Counted from the stretch's first letter, positions 1 through 9,467 are shown. The stretch: 64,000 nt of DNA from Desulfocurvibacter africanus subsp. africanus DSM 2603 (GCF_000422545.1 NZ_AULZ01000001.1:248001-312000), one strand, 5' to 3'. The notes: generated by a model not told the origin, from the sequence alone. Translations and numbers: made by a program.

Positions 1-2
1 TG

Positions 3-1628
3 ACCTGCACGTACGCTCTGGTTCTGGTGGCGGCGTTCACCTTCACGGCTAAGCGCATCGAGCGCGCCAGCGTTCAGGAGATGGGAGCGGCCATGCTCCG
101 GGCACAGCAGGAGAAGGTCAAGGTGGCCACGCACTCCATGGCCGTGGCCCTGGGACACCTGCTGGATGACGTCGATAACCCGGCCCGGCGCGACGCCCTC
201 GCGCGTGAGGCCGTCGGACCGTTGCGTTTCGAGCCGGACCGTTCCGGCTACTTCTTTGTCTTCGAGGGTACACGCAACGTGGCCTTGCCTGGGCAACCCA
301 AGTACCAGGGCCAGGACATGCGCGACATACGCGACAAAGAGGGCGTCTTTCTGGTGCGCGAGTTGGAGGAGCGCGCACGCCAAGGCGGCGGTTTCGTTCG
401 CTACCGTTTTCCCTTGCCCGGCGGACAGGAGGATGAGCCCAAGCTAGGCTACGCTGAAATCATCCCGGACACGGACCTGTGGATCGGCACAGGCGTCTAC
501 CTAGCGAATGTGGAACGTGAGAAGACCGCTCTGGTGCGTATAATCGACTCGCTTTTTGTGCGGCACATGACCGTGGCCCTGCTCGGCTTTGCCACGACCT
601 TCTTGGCCATGGGCTTGGTGGCTCTGTCCGTGGCGCGCAGCATCGTACAGCCTATCTCACAGGTCACGCGCGCCGCCGTGCGCATCGCCAACGGTGAACT
701 GGACGTGGTGCTGCCCGCCGCTGGCAAGGACGAGATCTCGAGCATGCAGGATGCCTTGAACCGCATGTCGCGCATTTTGAAGCACGACATCGAGATTATC
801 CAGACACGCACGGATTTCGCCGAGGAACAGGCGCGCATCGCCCGCGACGCCTTGCGCGAGACCGAGGTGGCCAACCGCGAGGTGCTGCGCCAGATCACCG
901 AACGCGTGGAGAGCCTGCGCAAGATCACCATGGCCGTGGCCCATCAATTGCGCAACCCCATGACCATCATCGGCGGCTTCGCCCGCGTGCTGTCGCGCAA
1001 GCCCGAACTGCAGGGCGAGTACCTGGAATATCTGGACGGTATACTGGAAGCCGCGAGCCGCATCGAGCGCATCACGGACGTGGTTTCCGACTACAGCTCC
1101 CTTCGCCTGGGCGCGCTGCATCCGACGCCGGTTACGGAATTGGTGGAGGAGGCTCGCGCCGCGAGCGAAGCAAAGACCGCGGCTCTGGCCCGCCGCGTAT
1201 CCTGGAAGATCGACGTGCAACCCGTATGCATCCCCGTGGACAAGGAACTCATGACATGGGCCTTGACCGAGCTCCTGGATAATGCCGTGGAGTCCCTTCC
1301 GGGCGGAATGGGCGAGGTGCGCGTCGGAGCCAAGCGGGAAAATGGGGCCGTGGTTCTGGAGATCTCCGACACGGGCCGGGGCATCCCCGAGGCCGAAATG
1401 CCCTATATCCTGGACCCCTTTTACTCAACCAAGGCCGTGGCCGTGGGCATCGGCCTGCCCAAGACCGACAGGATCATCCACGAACACGGCGGAACCATGC
1501 GCATAACCAGCACCGTGGGCCAGGGCACCACAGTGACCATCCGTCTGCCCGTGGAGCACAGACGGTCGCAGGACCCGGCCTCCTGCAAGGACTCTCCCGT
1601 TTCCAAGAACGCTCTTGCGGAGGGCTGA
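3..1628 (+). CDS. Sensor histidine kinase, Cache-HAMP-HisKA-HATPase (5' end outside window)
   Basis: Membrane-bound sensor kinase that should autophosphorylate on histidine and pass phosphate to a response regulator that is not in this window. The frame is open to the left edge; the first visible residues (LVLVAAFTFTAKRI) look like the end of the first membrane helix, so the true start is upstream and the GTG at 27 is probably internal. In order: an extracellular single-Cache-like sensor region (about residues 30-170, with GYFFVF and the WIGTGVYL type motif), a second membrane helix (about 185-210), HAMP (about 210-262), a HisKA helix with HQLRNP (phospho-acceptor His near 313), and an ATPase domain with ELLDNAVES, DTGRGIP and GIGLPKT. 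The ligand is unknown. The stop overlaps the next start by one base (TGATG), so the two genes are probably co-translated. Confidence 0.9.
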   Translation, partial: TCTYALVLVAAFTFTAKRIERASVQEMGAAMLRAQQEKVKVATHSMAVALGHLLDDVDNPARRDALAREAVGPLRFEPDRSGYFFVFEGTRNVALPGQPKYQGQDMRDIRDKEGVFLVRELEERARQGGGFVRYRFPLPGGQEDEPKLGYAEIIPDTDLWIGTGVYLANVEREKTALVRIIDSLFVRHMTVALLGFATTFLAMGLVALSVARSIVQPISQVTRAAVRIANGELDVVLPAAGKDEISSMQDALNRMSRILKHDIEIIQTRTDFAEEQARIARDALRETEVANREVLRQITERVESLRKITMAVAHQLRNPMTIIGGFARVLSRKPELQGEYLEYLDGILEAASRIERITDVVSDYSSLRLGALHPTPVTELVEEARAASEAKTAALARRVSWKIDVQPVCIPVDKELMTWALTELLDNAVESLPGGMGEVRVGAKRENGAVVLEISDTGRGIPEAEMPYILDPFYSTKAVAVGIGLPKTDRIIHEHGGTMRITSTVGQGTTVTIRLPVEHRRSQDPASCKDSPVSKNALAEG

Positions 1629-2872
1629 TGGAGCCTCGCGCCTTTGAAAACTCGACAACCAGCGCCCCGATCATGATCCTGCGCCGCTTCGCAATCCTCG
1701 CCTCCCGCTACCTGCTCCTGGTCCGCTGCGGCCTCAAGCGCCGGCTGGGCCTGCTTGGACCGCTGCAGATCCTGGCCTATCGCACCTACGGCAACAGCCG
1801 CGAACTGCTCGTGCGCGGCCGGGTGGTGGAGCGCAAGGACGTGCGGCCGTCCCGTGAAACCGACGGCATGTGGCGGAACCTGTGCAATGCCTGGCGCGGC
1901 ATGTCGCGCCTGCCCGTGCCCGGCGCGCGTGTCGCGGCCGAATTCCAGGGCTGCCGCAGAGAAACCGTGGCCAACGATCGCGGCTTCTTCGAGTTGCGCC
2001 TGCGGCCGTCCGCGCCCCTGGAACCGCTGCTCTGGCAGATCGTACCCCTGGAATTGCTGGAACCCCGCCCCAACCCTTGGCCAGTGGAGGCCCTGGCCCA
2101 GGTGCTGACCCTGCCGGGCAATGCCAGACACGTGGTCATCAGCGACATCGACGACACGGTGGTACCCACGCATGCCACCAGCGCCCTGCGCATGCTGCGC
2201 TCGCTTTTCCTGCACAACGCCCGCACGCGCCTGCCCTTTCCCGGTCTGGCGGCCTTCTACCGCGCCTTGCACCTGGATCGTGAAGGGCACCCGGCAAATC
2301 CAATGCTCTACGTCTCGCGCGGGCCATGGAGCCTGTACGATCTGCTGGCCGAATTCTTCGGTCTGCACGGCATTCCCGTAGGGCCGGTGCTCTTCCTGCG
2401 CGATTGGGGCCTGTCCGAGGAGGGGCTGACCAAGCCCTCGCCCACGGGACACAAGTTCAAGCTCATCACGGCAATGCTGGAGCTGTACGACGATCTGCCC
2501 TTCATCCTTATGGGCGACAGCGGCCAGCTGGACCCCGAGATATACGCCGAAATCGTGGAGCGCCATCCGGGCAGGGTGCACGCCGTATACATCCGCCTGG
2601 CCCGCCCCGATCAAGTCCGCGAGCAAGGCGTTCTCCGGCTGGCCGAGGATCTGCGCCAATCCGGCAGCGAACTGGTGCTGGCCCGCGACACCATGGAAAT
2701 GGCCGTGCACGCCGCCGAACGCGGCTGGATCGAGGCTTGGCGGCTGGCCGATATCGCTGGCGAGAAAGCCGCCGCCGAAGAGCCGCCGGGGCTCCTGGAC
2801 GGCATGCACGCCGGGCACGGCAGGAAAACGGCGGGCAAGGACGAACCGCCCGACCGAGGCCGTGTGGAGTAG
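1628..2872 (+). CDS. App1-family phosphatase (DUF2183), phosphatidate phosphatase-like
   Basis: 414-residue protein with a HAD-like catalytic motif SDIDDTVV (about residues 172-179), the DxDxT signature of the APP1 catalytic domain known from yeast phosphatidate phosphatase App1. Further family features are YVSRGPWSLYD, the K-containing FLRDWG..KPSPTGHK stretch, and ILMGDSGQLDPEIY. By family it would dephosphorylate phosphatidate or a related lipid phosphate; the bacterial substrate is inferred only. The N-terminal 150 residues contain a beta-rich region (VRGRVVERKDV, VPGARVAAEFQG) common in bacterial members. The ATG overlaps the stop of the upstream kinase by one base, suggesting co-translation. 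The last 30 residues are low-complexity and charged. Confidence 0.85.
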   Translation: MEPRAFENSTTSAPIMILRRFAILASRYLLLVRCGLKRRLGLLGPLQILAYRTYGNSRELLVRGRVVERKDVRPSRETDGMWRNLCNAWRGMSRLPVPGARVAAEFQGCRRETVANDRGFFELRLRPSAPLEPLLWQIVPLELLEPRPNPWPVEALAQVLTLPGNARHVVISDIDDTVVPTHATSALRMLRSLFLHNARTRLPFPGLAAFYRALHLDREGHPANPMLYVSRGPWSLYDLLAEFFGLHGIPVGPVLFLRDWGLSEEGLTKPSPTGHKFKLITAMLELYDDLPFILMGDSGQLDPEIYAEIVERHPGRVHAVYIRLARPDQVREQGVLRLAEDLRQSGSELVLARDTMEMAVHAAERGWIEAWRLADIAGEKAAAEEPPGLLDGMHAGHGRKTAGKDEPPDRGRVE

Positions 2873-2984
2873 ATATGGAACACGAACGCGGCCGTGTTAT
2901 ATATTGAGCTTGAATTTCCCATTTCCACGAGCCTTACCTCATTGCCTATGCTGATTCGGGGAGGAGGCCGCAAGGAGGCCTCAC

Positions 2985-4106
2985 ATGGCGGAACCCGTAC
3001 GCAAGGGCCCAGGCAAGGTCCAGGGCCGGAACGAATCGCAGCAGTCCGACCGGCGCGTGAGCATGTTTCCCGACCGGCGCGACCCTTCGCGTCTCGACCG
3101 ACGCGTGCCCGGCCTCAAAAGCAAACGGGAAGCCGCGGAGAAGCGGCAAGCCGAGCGCGAGGAGCCGGGCAGAGGCCGCGAAGCCGCCAGGCCCGGCGAG
3201 ATCCCCAAGCCGGGCTGGCGGGATATCCTCAAGCGCACCTGGGCCGAGCAGTCCAAGGACAACCTCTCGCTGGTCGCGGCAGGCGTGGCCTTTTACGCCA
3301 TGCTGGCCTTGTTTCCGGCCATCGCGGCGCTCATCTCCATTTACGGTCTGCTGGCCGACCCGGCCCAATTACAGAGCCAGATCGGCGAGATCAGCGGAGT
3401 GCTGCCCGCCGACGCCAGGTCCATCATCCAGAGCCAATTGTCCAAGGTCGTTTCCGGCGCGGGCGGCGCCCTGAGCCTGGGCGCGGCCGTGGGCCTTCTG
3501 CTGGCGCTATGGAGCGCGTCCAAGGGGATGAAAGGGCTCATCCAAGCCCTGAACATCTCCTACGGCGAGGAGGAAAGCCGAGGTTTCCTCAAGCTCAACG
3601 CCATTTCCCTGTTGCTCACCGTAAGCGGGCTGGTCTTCTTCATCCTGGCCCTGACCGCCGTGGTGGCCATGCCCGCCCTGCTCGACAACCTTGGGCTGCC
3701 TGAAGCAGTCATGTGGACCGTGTCCATCGCCCGCTGGCCGCTGTTGGCTCTTGCCGGCATGCTGGCTCTGGCCGTGCTTTACCGCTATGCCCCTGACCGC
3801 GACGAACCGCGCTGGCGTTGGGTGAGCTGGGGCTCGGCCGGAGCCACCATGGCCTGGATCGCGGCTTCGCTGCTTTTCTCCTTGTACGTAAGCCAATTCG
3901 GCAACTACAACGAAACCTACGGCACCCTGGGCGCGGTGGTCATCCTGCTCACGTGGCTGTTTCTCACGGCCTACGTGGTGCTGTTGGGCGCGGAGCTCAA
4001 CGCCGAGATGGAGCGGCAGACCCGCAAGGACACCACCAAGGGCAAGCCGACCTCCATGGGCAGGCGCGGAGCCCACGCGGCGGATACTATGGGCCCCAAG
4101 CCGTAG
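2985..4106 (+). CDS. YihY/BrkB family inner-membrane protein
   Basis: 373-residue protein with an N-terminal soluble, strongly basic region (about residues 1-85), followed by about six hydrophobic helices of the YihY/BrkB family, once misnamed RNase BN. Family-typical motifs are NLSLVAAGVAFYAMLALFP in the first helix and NYNETYGTLGAVVILLTWL near the last helix, which ends in the GAELNAE motif. The molecular function of the family is unsettled (transport or envelope roles have been suggested). The start is well supported by AAGGAGG about 7 bases upstream. The charged N-terminal extension is longer than in many homologues and may be a cytoplasmic domain. Confidence 0.9.
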   Translation: MAEPVRKGPGKVQGRNESQQSDRRVSMFPDRRDPSRLDRRVPGLKSKREAAEKRQAEREEPGRGREAARPGEIPKPGWRDILKRTWAEQSKDNLSLVAAGVAFYAMLALFPAIAALISIYGLLADPAQLQSQIGEISGVLPADARSIIQSQLSKVVSGAGGALSLGAAVGLLLALWSASKGMKGLIQALNISYGEEESRGFLKLNAISLLLTVSGLVFFILALTAVVAMPALLDNLGLPEAVMWTVSIARWPLLALAGMLALAVLYRYAPDRDEPRWRWVSWGSAGATMAWIAASLLFSLYVSQFGNYNETYGTLGAVVILLTWLFLTAYVVLLGAELNAEMERQTRKDTTKGKPTSMGRRGAHAADTMGPKP

Positions 4107-4181
4107 AGGCTTATCGAACAAGCAAGGTCGCCAGTTTGGCCCCTCCTCTGAGCTGGGCGTGATAGACTATTTTGTAAATTC

Positions 4182-4209
4182 TTCACAGTTACGACAATTT
4201 TGCTACATT
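4182..4209 (+). promoter_or_regulatory. Candidate sigma70 promoter upstream of the GAF-sigma54 activator
   Basis: TTCACA (4182-4187) and TACATT (4204-4209) are separated by 16 bp in an AT-rich stretch unlike the flanking DNA. It would leave a leader of roughly 170 bases before the ATG at 4389. This is motif matching by eye only. Confidence 0.35.
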
Positions 4210-4388
4210 AATTTTTATTTTTTTGTTAAATTTGGCGATTGCGCGCAATCGGACCAATTTAGAAAAATGGTCGAGCCAGCAAACTAAAAGGACTTATACC
4301 TTGCAGGGTTGATCGGCGATTTTCAGCGGCGGAGAGTTCCAGGCCAGGCTCCTGACCTCCAGGGTACGCTCCTTGCTAGCAAGCTGTT

Positions 4389-5939
4389 ATGACATCCATA
4401 GGCGCCCTGGAACTCAAGGTTCTATTCGAGATAGCCAACATCATCGGCCACGCGCTGGACCTGGAGCGCACCCTGGAAGAGGTGCTGCGCATCCTCTCCG
4501 ACTCCATGTCCATGAAGCGGGCCACCATCACGCTCTTGGACGATAACGGCCAACTGGTCATCCGCGCTTCCCACGGCCTGAGCGCCGAGGAAAAGCAGCG
4601 CGGCGTGTACCGTCTGAACGAGGGCATCACGGGCCGCATCTTCTCCACGGCCAAGCCGTTCGTGGTCCCAGACATTCACAAGGAGCCGCTCTTCCTGGAC
4701 AAGACCCGCTCCAGGCAGCTGGAGAAGGACCGCATCTCCTTCCTGGGCGTGCCCATCCTTCTGCAGGACAAGCCCGTGGGCGTGCTCAACGTGGACCGCC
4801 TGTTCGGCGACGAGATATCCTTCGAGGAGGATGTGCGTTTCCTGACCATCGTGGCCACGCTCATCGGGCAATTCTACAGCCTTGTGAAACAGGTCCAAGC
4901 GCGCGAGGAGCGCCTCAAGCGCGAGAACGTGAACCTGCGCTCCAAGCTGTCCAAGAACTACCAACGCTTTTTCATCGTGGGCAAAAGCCCGTCCATGCTG
5001 CGCGTGCGCCAGATGATCGAGAAAGTCGCGCCCACCAGGGCCACGGTGCTCCTGTTGGGCGAATCAGGCACGGGCAAGACCTTGGCCGCCCAGTTCATCC
5101 ACGAGCTGTCCGACCGGAATTCCTTTCCGTTCATAAAGGTCAACTGCGCGGCCATCCCCGAAAACCTGCTGGAGTCCGAGCTTTTCGGCCACGAGAAAGG
5201 CGCCTTCACGGGCGCGACGAACATCAAGCCCGGCCGCATCGAGGAGGCCGACAAGGGCTCCCTGTTCCTGGACGAAATCGGAGAGATCTCGCCGGGCATC
5301 CAGGCCAAGCTGCTGCGATTTCTACAGGAAAGGGAGTTCGAGCGCCTGGGCTCAACGCGCACGCGTAAGGTCGACGTGCGCATCATCGCCGCGACCAACC
5401 GCGACCTCACCGAAGCCGTGCGCGAGGGCGACTTCCGCGAAGACCTTTTCTACAGGCTCAACGTCTTTCCCATCCGCGTGCCGTCCCTGCGCGAGCGCGC
5501 CGACGACATTTCCGCGCTCATCAACCACTTCCTGGACAAGCTGGACCGCGAGTACGGCCGTCGCCTGACACTGCGCCCCAGGGCCCTGGAGGCCCTCCTG
5601 CGCTACGATTGGCCTGGCAATGTGCGCGAGATGGAGAACCTGCTGGAGCGACTGTCCATCATGGTCGAGGATACGCACGTGGACCTGGAGGACATTCCGC
5701 CCAACTTCTTCCTCGGCAGCGATATCGCCCAGCCTCGCAACGAGGAACAGTCCTCCTTGCAAGAGATCGAACGGCGCGAGGTAGTATCGGCCCTTGAGCG
5801 CCACAACTGGGTCCAGTCCCGTGCCGCCCGCGAGTTGGGCATCACCCTGCGTCAGATGGGCTATCGCATCAAGAAATTCGATCTGGAAAACCTGCTGCGC
5901 GAGCGTCGCGGCCAAGGCCGCATGTCCCTGCACCGCTAA
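4389..5939 (+). CDS. Sigma54-dependent transcriptional activator, GAF-AAA+-Fis HTH
   Basis: 516-residue enhancer-binding protein. An N-terminal GAF domain (about residues 20-165) senses an unknown signal. The AAA+ domain (about 195-430) has Walker A GESGTGKT, the sigma54-contacting GAFTGA loop and Walker [11 protein letters not shown] Fis-type helix-turn-helix lies at the C-terminus (about 465-505, [20 protein letters not shown]). This is the NifA-type architecture, but no nif genes are nearby, so the target genes are not known. No receiver domain is present, so it is not a classical response regulator. The start has no strong Shine-Dalgarno sequence; the leader is AT-rich and about 280 bp long. 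Confidence 0.92.
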   Translation: MTSIGALELKVLFEIANIIGHALDLERTLEEVLRILSDSMSMKRATITLLDDNGQLVIRASHGLSAEEKQRGVYRLNEGITGRIFSTAKPFVVPDIHKEPLFLDKTRSRQLEKDRISFLGVPILLQDKPVGVLNVDRLFGDEISFEEDVRFLTIVATLIGQFYSLVKQVQAREERLKRENVNLRSKLSKNYQRFFIVGKSPSMLRVRQMIEKVAPTRATVLLLGESGTGKTLAAQFIHELSDRNSFPFIKVNCAAIPENLLESELFGHEKGAFTGATNIKPGRIEEADKGSLFLDEIGEISPGIQAKLLRFLQEREFERLGSTRTRKVDVRIIAATNRDLTEAVREGDFREDLFYRLNVFPIRVPSLRERADDISALINHFLDKLDREYGRRLTLRPRALEALLRYDWPGNVREMENLLERLSIMVEDTHVDLEDIPPNFFLGSDIAQPRNEEQSSLQEIERREVVSALERHNWVQSRAARELGITLRQMGYRIKKFDLENLLRERRGQGRMSLHR

Positions 5940-6280
5940 AACCGCCTTCAGCTTGGCCTGACACGCACATCCGCTTCCCACGGCATGTAGCGAATCCCTC
6001 CTGAACCAATCGGCCTCGTCTCCGCGCATGCAGCGCCGACCTGATGCGTGCCTGTCCCCGGACATGCACCGTCTCTGCGGCTGCATGCGGCATGATTGAA
6101 ACGCAGCTCAAGAATCCTTGTCCACATGCACGCCACTGTGCAATCTACTAAGCATGCTCCCTCCTGTCCTTGCCAGGGTGACTCAAGGTCAGGGCATCCG
6201 TGAGGGAGAGGGGATGGAAGAGGAGAGATTGGGGGCGGCGAAGCATCGGGGCATTGCTTTTCGAGAGGGGGCGGATCGTC
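5940..6280. other. Intergenic region with no recognised gene
   Basis: 341 bases between the sigma54 activator and the ATPase gene. No structural RNA, repeat copy or clear terminator was seen. An in-frame GTG at 6200 would extend the downstream ATPase by 27 residues into this region, but it lacks the better ribosome site found before 6281. Confidence 0.5.
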
Positions 6281-7600
6281 ATGTGGAGCGTGCTGGAGAC
6301 GCGGGAAAGGCATCAGGGCGACGGCGCGGACTGCGCCTGCGAATGGTTCATGGGCAAGACGCACGGAAAGGTCATGGACTCCGTCTTGCGGAGTCTGCAC
6401 GAGCGGGTCGGCTACATCTGTTTGACGGGCAAGCCGGGAGTAGGCAAGAGCACCCTGGCCCGCGCCCTGTCCGAGACATACGCCACCGAGGGGAGACGGG
6501 TCTTGCTGGTGGACGGCGCGAACCTGTCCTTCGGCCGCCTTGTGCGCGAGTTGACGCGCGCGGCGGGCATAGCCCCGGATTCCAGCCAATCCGCCAAACC
6601 GGCGGACACATTGCGCCTGCTGTACATGGCCGGCGAACTGGGCAGCGATGTGGCGCTCCTGGTGGACTCCGCCGAGCTGCTTGCCCCAAGCACCCTCAAG
6701 GCACTCGCGTACTTGGCCAATCCGTGGCAGCCGGGCCGAAGCGCCGTGCAGCTGCTGCTCCTGGGCCGGCCCGAGCTTCTCGACAAGCTCGACGAACCGG
6801 AGCTGAGCCCACTGGGCGGCCTCTGCCGTAGCGTCGTGCTGCGCCCCATGGAGCAGAGGGAAAGCGCGACCTATGTGCGCTGGAAGTATGGACGCCCGCC
6901 AAGCGGTACGGGCGAAGCCTTCACGTCCAGGGCTCGCCGCCGATTGGCCGAGCTGTCCGGAGGGGTGCCCAGGCTGCTGGACATGCTCGCCGAAGCGGTT
7001 CTGGCCACGGGCGAGGCCCGCGGCTGTTTTCCCGTCACCTGCGCCATGGTTCGCCAGGCCGTGGGCGACATGCCCAGCCATGCTCCGCTCCGCCTGCCCA
7101 TGGGCAAGACCCTGACCACGGCCGCGACCTGCCTGTTGATCGTCTCGGCCCTGGCCTGGTGGACTCGCCAGTCCCTGGTCCACGGCCTGGAGCTCGTGGC
7201 CGGAGACCTGCTGGGCCAGGCCTCGGCCAGCGTACAGCGGTTCGAGGCCCCCTGGGCGGCCGGCGTGCCTTCACCGAGTTGGGCGGATATGGAAACCACG
7301 GCAGGGCCCTTTGCGGGTGTCGTCGTCCTGCGGCCTCCGGCCATCGGCGAGACATGCGAGGAGCTGGACAGACGCCTGCAAGAGGTGATCGTGGCGCCGG
7401 GCGATTCCCTGGTAAGCCTTTGCCGCAAGGTTTACGGCCGCGCGGATCGCACGGCTCTGGCGGCCGTACTGTCGGCCAATCCGGCGATCCTGGATCCGAA
7501 CAGCATCGAGGTGGGACAGATCATCGTCTTTCCCCAGCAGACCCATGCCGAGGGAAGCGACACTGTCAGTGAGAACGCGCGGAGCGACGTGACCACGTGA
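6281..7600 (+). CDS. ExeA/GspA-like AAA ATPase with C-terminal LysM domain
   Basis: 439 residues from the ATG at 6281, chosen because GAGAGGGGGCGG lies just upstream; a GTG at 6200 would add 27 residues with no good ribosome site. The N-terminal AAA domain has Walker A GKPGVGKST (about residues 50-58) and a Walker B-like VALLVDSAEL, in the style of ExeA/GspA and MshM. A single membrane helix (about 280-297, CLLIVSALAWW) is followed by a periplasmic part ending in a LysM peptidoglycan-binding motif (about 368-415, with PGDSLVSLCRKVYG and NPNSIEVGQIIVFPQ-like spacing). Family members couple ATP hydrolysis to assembly of secretion or pilus machinery through the cell wall. No secretion genes are adjacent, so this copy is an orphan here. 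Confidence 0.82.
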   Translation: MWSVLETRERHQGDGADCACEWFMGKTHGKVMDSVLRSLHERVGYICLTGKPGVGKSTLARALSETYATEGRRVLLVDGANLSFGRLVRELTRAAGIAPDSSQSAKPADTLRLLYMAGELGSDVALLVDSAELLAPSTLKALAYLANPWQPGRSAVQLLLLGRPELLDKLDEPELSPLGGLCRSVVLRPMEQRESATYVRWKYGRPPSGTGEAFTSRARRRLAELSGGVPRLLDMLAEAVLATGEARGCFPVTCAMVRQAVGDMPSHAPLRLPMGKTLTTAATCLLIVSALAWWTRQSLVHGLELVAGDLLGQASASVQRFEAPWAAGVPSPSWADMETTAGPFAGVVVLRPPAIGETCEELDRRLQEVIVAPGDSLVSLCRKVYGRADRTALAAVLSANPAILDPNSIEVGQIIVFPQQTHAEGSDTVSENARSDVTT

Positions 7601-7638
7601 GGAATCGGAGAGGGTGCGCCCCTCTCCGATTCCTCACG
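7596..7638 (+). terminator. Perfect 19-bp-arm hairpin over the ATPase stop codon
   Basis: CGTGAGGAATCGGAGAGGG pairs exactly with its complement across a 5-base loop, and the TGA stop (7598-7600) lies inside the 5' arm. The core GGAGAGGG/CCCTCTCC matches hairpins found after other genes here. There is no long T tract. Confidence 0.6.
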
Positions 7639-7687
7639 TCTCGACTCGGTGCTGTTCTCATGCTCCGCCTATTCGACTCGCGCCACA

Positions 7688-7815
7688 TAAAGCATTTTGC
7701 ATTTCAGACGCTCCCTTCGGCGTTGACGGCGGAACTACATTCCGCCTACGCCTGCGGGGCGGCAAGCCATGCCGACGCATGGCTTGCAGAGCATTTTCAA
7801 AAGCAAAATGCTCTA
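7688..7815 (+). repeat. Family A MITE-like repeat, copy A1
   Basis: 128-bp copy. Its ends are inverted repeats (TAAAGCATTTTGC on the left, GCAAAATGCTCTA on the right) beginning and ending in TA. It holds stem-loops GGCGGAA/TTCCGCC, GCAAGCCATGC/GCATGGCTTGC and AGAGCATTTT/AAAATGCTCT. It differs from the other copies at the first of these stems, where both arms changed together. No protein gene is inside. Confidence 0.85.
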
Positions 7816-8126
7816 AAATACGTAGCCGTAAGTCTTGGAAAACCTCTGGAAAAGATTGATTTCTTTGCGGGCCATGGCCGCTACCTGCAAGGCTCCGCGA
7901 CCACCGGCATACTCTTGCTCGTAAGCCGCCTGATCGCGCCCTGGGCCCTGCGCATGCTCTCTTGATCGCCTGTCGAAAGCATTTGCCTTCGAATGCCAAG
8001 CGGCGTATGCGAACTCCTTGCGCCTCTGCGCCAATCAACAAGAACCGACACCATCACCACGCGGGCCGGAACGATCCACAGCCCAACCTACCGATCCCCG
8101 CCCGCGCATCTTAAGGAGTCCTCCCC
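7816..8126. other. Intergenic leader of the aminotransferase gene
   Basis: 311 bases between repeat A1 and the aminotransferase. Nothing was recognised except the ribosome site AAGGAG just before 8127. Open frames that enter from repeat A1 show no support as genes. Confidence 0.5.
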
Positions 8127-9278
8127 ATGGCTATCCCATTTGTGGATATCAAGAGCCAACTCGCCCAGGTGGAACAGGAAATCCGCCAGGGCTTCGACCG
8201 CGTGTTCGCCCACTGCCAGTTCATCATGGGTCCGGAGATCAAGGAAGTCGAGGATCAGCTCGCCGCCTTCGCCGGCACCAAACACGCCATCACCTGCTCC
8301 TCGGGCACCGACGCCCTGCTCATGCCGCTCATGGCCATGGGCATCGGAGCAGGCGACGCGGTGCTGACCACGCCCTTCACCTTCTTCGCCACGCTGGAGT
8401 CCATCGCGCTGCTGGGCGCCACGCCCGTGGTGGTCGACGTGGACCCGCGCACCTTCAACATCGATCCGGCCAAGCTTGAGCTGGCCATCAAGGCCATCAA
8501 GGCGAAGGACCCGTCCATCCATCCGCTGCCGACCGGCTACGAAAACCTCACCCTCAAGGCCATCATGCCCGTGGACCTCTTCGGCCTGCCCGCTGACTAC
8601 GACCGCATCATGGCCATCGCCGCCCGCGAGAAGCTGTACGTCATCGGCGACTCGGCCCAGGGCTTCGGCGGCGTGTACAAGGGCCGCCCGGTCAGCGCCA
8701 TCCCGCACGTGACCGCCACGAGCTTCTTCCCGGCCAAGCCGCTGGGCGTGTACGGCGACGGCGGCGCGGTGTTCACGGATGACGACAACTTGGCCGATGT
8801 CATGCGCTCCATCCGCGTGCACGGCATGGGTCACGACCGCTACTACAACGTGCGCCTGGGCCTGAACGCCCGCTTCGACACCTTCCAGGCCGTGGTGCTC
8901 AAGGCCAAGCTGCGCATCTTCCCGGCCGAGCTCGACGCTCGCCAGGCCGTGGCCGAGCGCTACGACGCAGGCCTGGCCGGCAAGGTCACGACCCCGCTCA
9001 TCCCGGACGGCTACCGCTCTTCCTGGGCCCAGTACTCCATCCTGACCGACAAGCGCGACGCTCTGCAGGCCGCGCTCAAGGCTCAGGATATTCCGAGCAT
9101 GATCTACTACCCCATCCCCTGCCACCTGCAGCCCGTGTTCTCGAACCTGGGCTACAAGCAGGGCAGCATGCCCGTGAGCGAGGGGCTGTCCCAGACCATC
9201 CTCAGCCTGCCCATGCACCCGTACCTCACGCAGGACGACCAGAAGAAGATCATCGAGGTAGTGAAGAAGGCCGTGTAG
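8127..9278 (+). CDS. DegT/DnrJ/EryC1/StrS family PLP aminotransferase
   Basis: 383-residue sugar-type aminotransferase. Family motifs are FVDIKSQ at the start, the glycine-rich CSSGTDALLM, the aspartate segment VDLFGLPADYD, GDSAQGFG, and the Schiff-base lysine in ATSFFPAKPLGVYGDGG (about residues 198-213). Such enzymes transfer an amino group from glutamate to a keto-sugar nucleotide for surface polysaccharide or modified-sugar synthesis; the substrate cannot be told from sequence, and no other sugar-nucleotide genes are next to it. The start is supported by AAGGAG 8-9 bases upstream. Repeat A2 and a bidirectional terminator follow the stop. Convergent with the AraC-type gene. Confidence 0.92.
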   Translation: MAIPFVDIKSQLAQVEQEIRQGFDRVFAHCQFIMGPEIKEVEDQLAAFAGTKHAITCSSGTDALLMPLMAMGIGAGDAVLTTPFTFFATLESIALLGATPVVVDVDPRTFNIDPAKLELAIKAIKAKDPSIHPLPTGYENLTLKAIMPVDLFGLPADYDRIMAIAAREKLYVIGDSAQGFGGVYKGRPVSAIPHVTATSFFPAKPLGVYGDGGAVFTDDDNLADVMRSIRVHGMGHDRYYNVRLGLNARFDTFQAVVLKAKLRIFPAELDARQAVAERYDAGLAGKVTTPLIPDGYRSSWAQYSILTDKRDALQAALKAQDIPSMIYYPIPCHLQPVFSNLGYKQGSMPVSEGLSQTILSLPMHPYLTQDDQKKIIEVVKKAV

Positions 9279-9300
9279 GCCTTGAAGCACCACGATTCAT

Positions 9301-9427
9301 TAGAGCAGATTGCTTTTAAGACGCCCGCTCCGGCGTTGACGGCGCAAGTGAATTGCGCCTACGCCTACGCGGCGGCAAGCCATGCCGACGCATGGCTTGC
9401 AGAGCATTTTCAAAAGCAAAATGCTCT
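9301..9427 (+). repeat. Family A MITE-like repeat, copy A2
   Basis: 127-bp copy lying between the aminotransferase stop and its terminator. It has the same TA-bounded ends and stem-loops as A1, but belongs to the subgroup with the left end TAGAGCAGATTGC and the stem GGCGCAA/TTGCGCC (shared with A4 and, with small changes, A5). Confidence 0.87.
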
Positions 9428-9441
9428 GAGCCATTTCGCGA

Positions 9442-9467
9442 AAAAGCCCGGCCTAGGCCGGGCTTTT
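9442..9467. terminator. Bidirectional terminator between convergent genes
   Basis: A perfect 26-bp palindrome with four A at one end and four T at the other (AAAAGCCCGG..CCGGGCTTTT) lies between the plus-strand aminotransferase and the minus-strand AraC-type gene, so it can serve both. Confidence 0.85.

Noticed and set aside
4210-4300. Possible sigma54 promoter in the AT-rich leader of the GAF activator
   Set aside because: TTTGGCGATTGCGC has GG but no GC at the right spacing; the sigma70-like boxes at 4182 fit better.
7597-7965. Open frames running through family A repeats (also 9282-9482, 21321-21542, 17323-17673)
   Set aside because: They owe their similarity to the repeat, start or end in unrelated flanks, and have no ribosome sites. 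The covarying stem points to a non-coding element.
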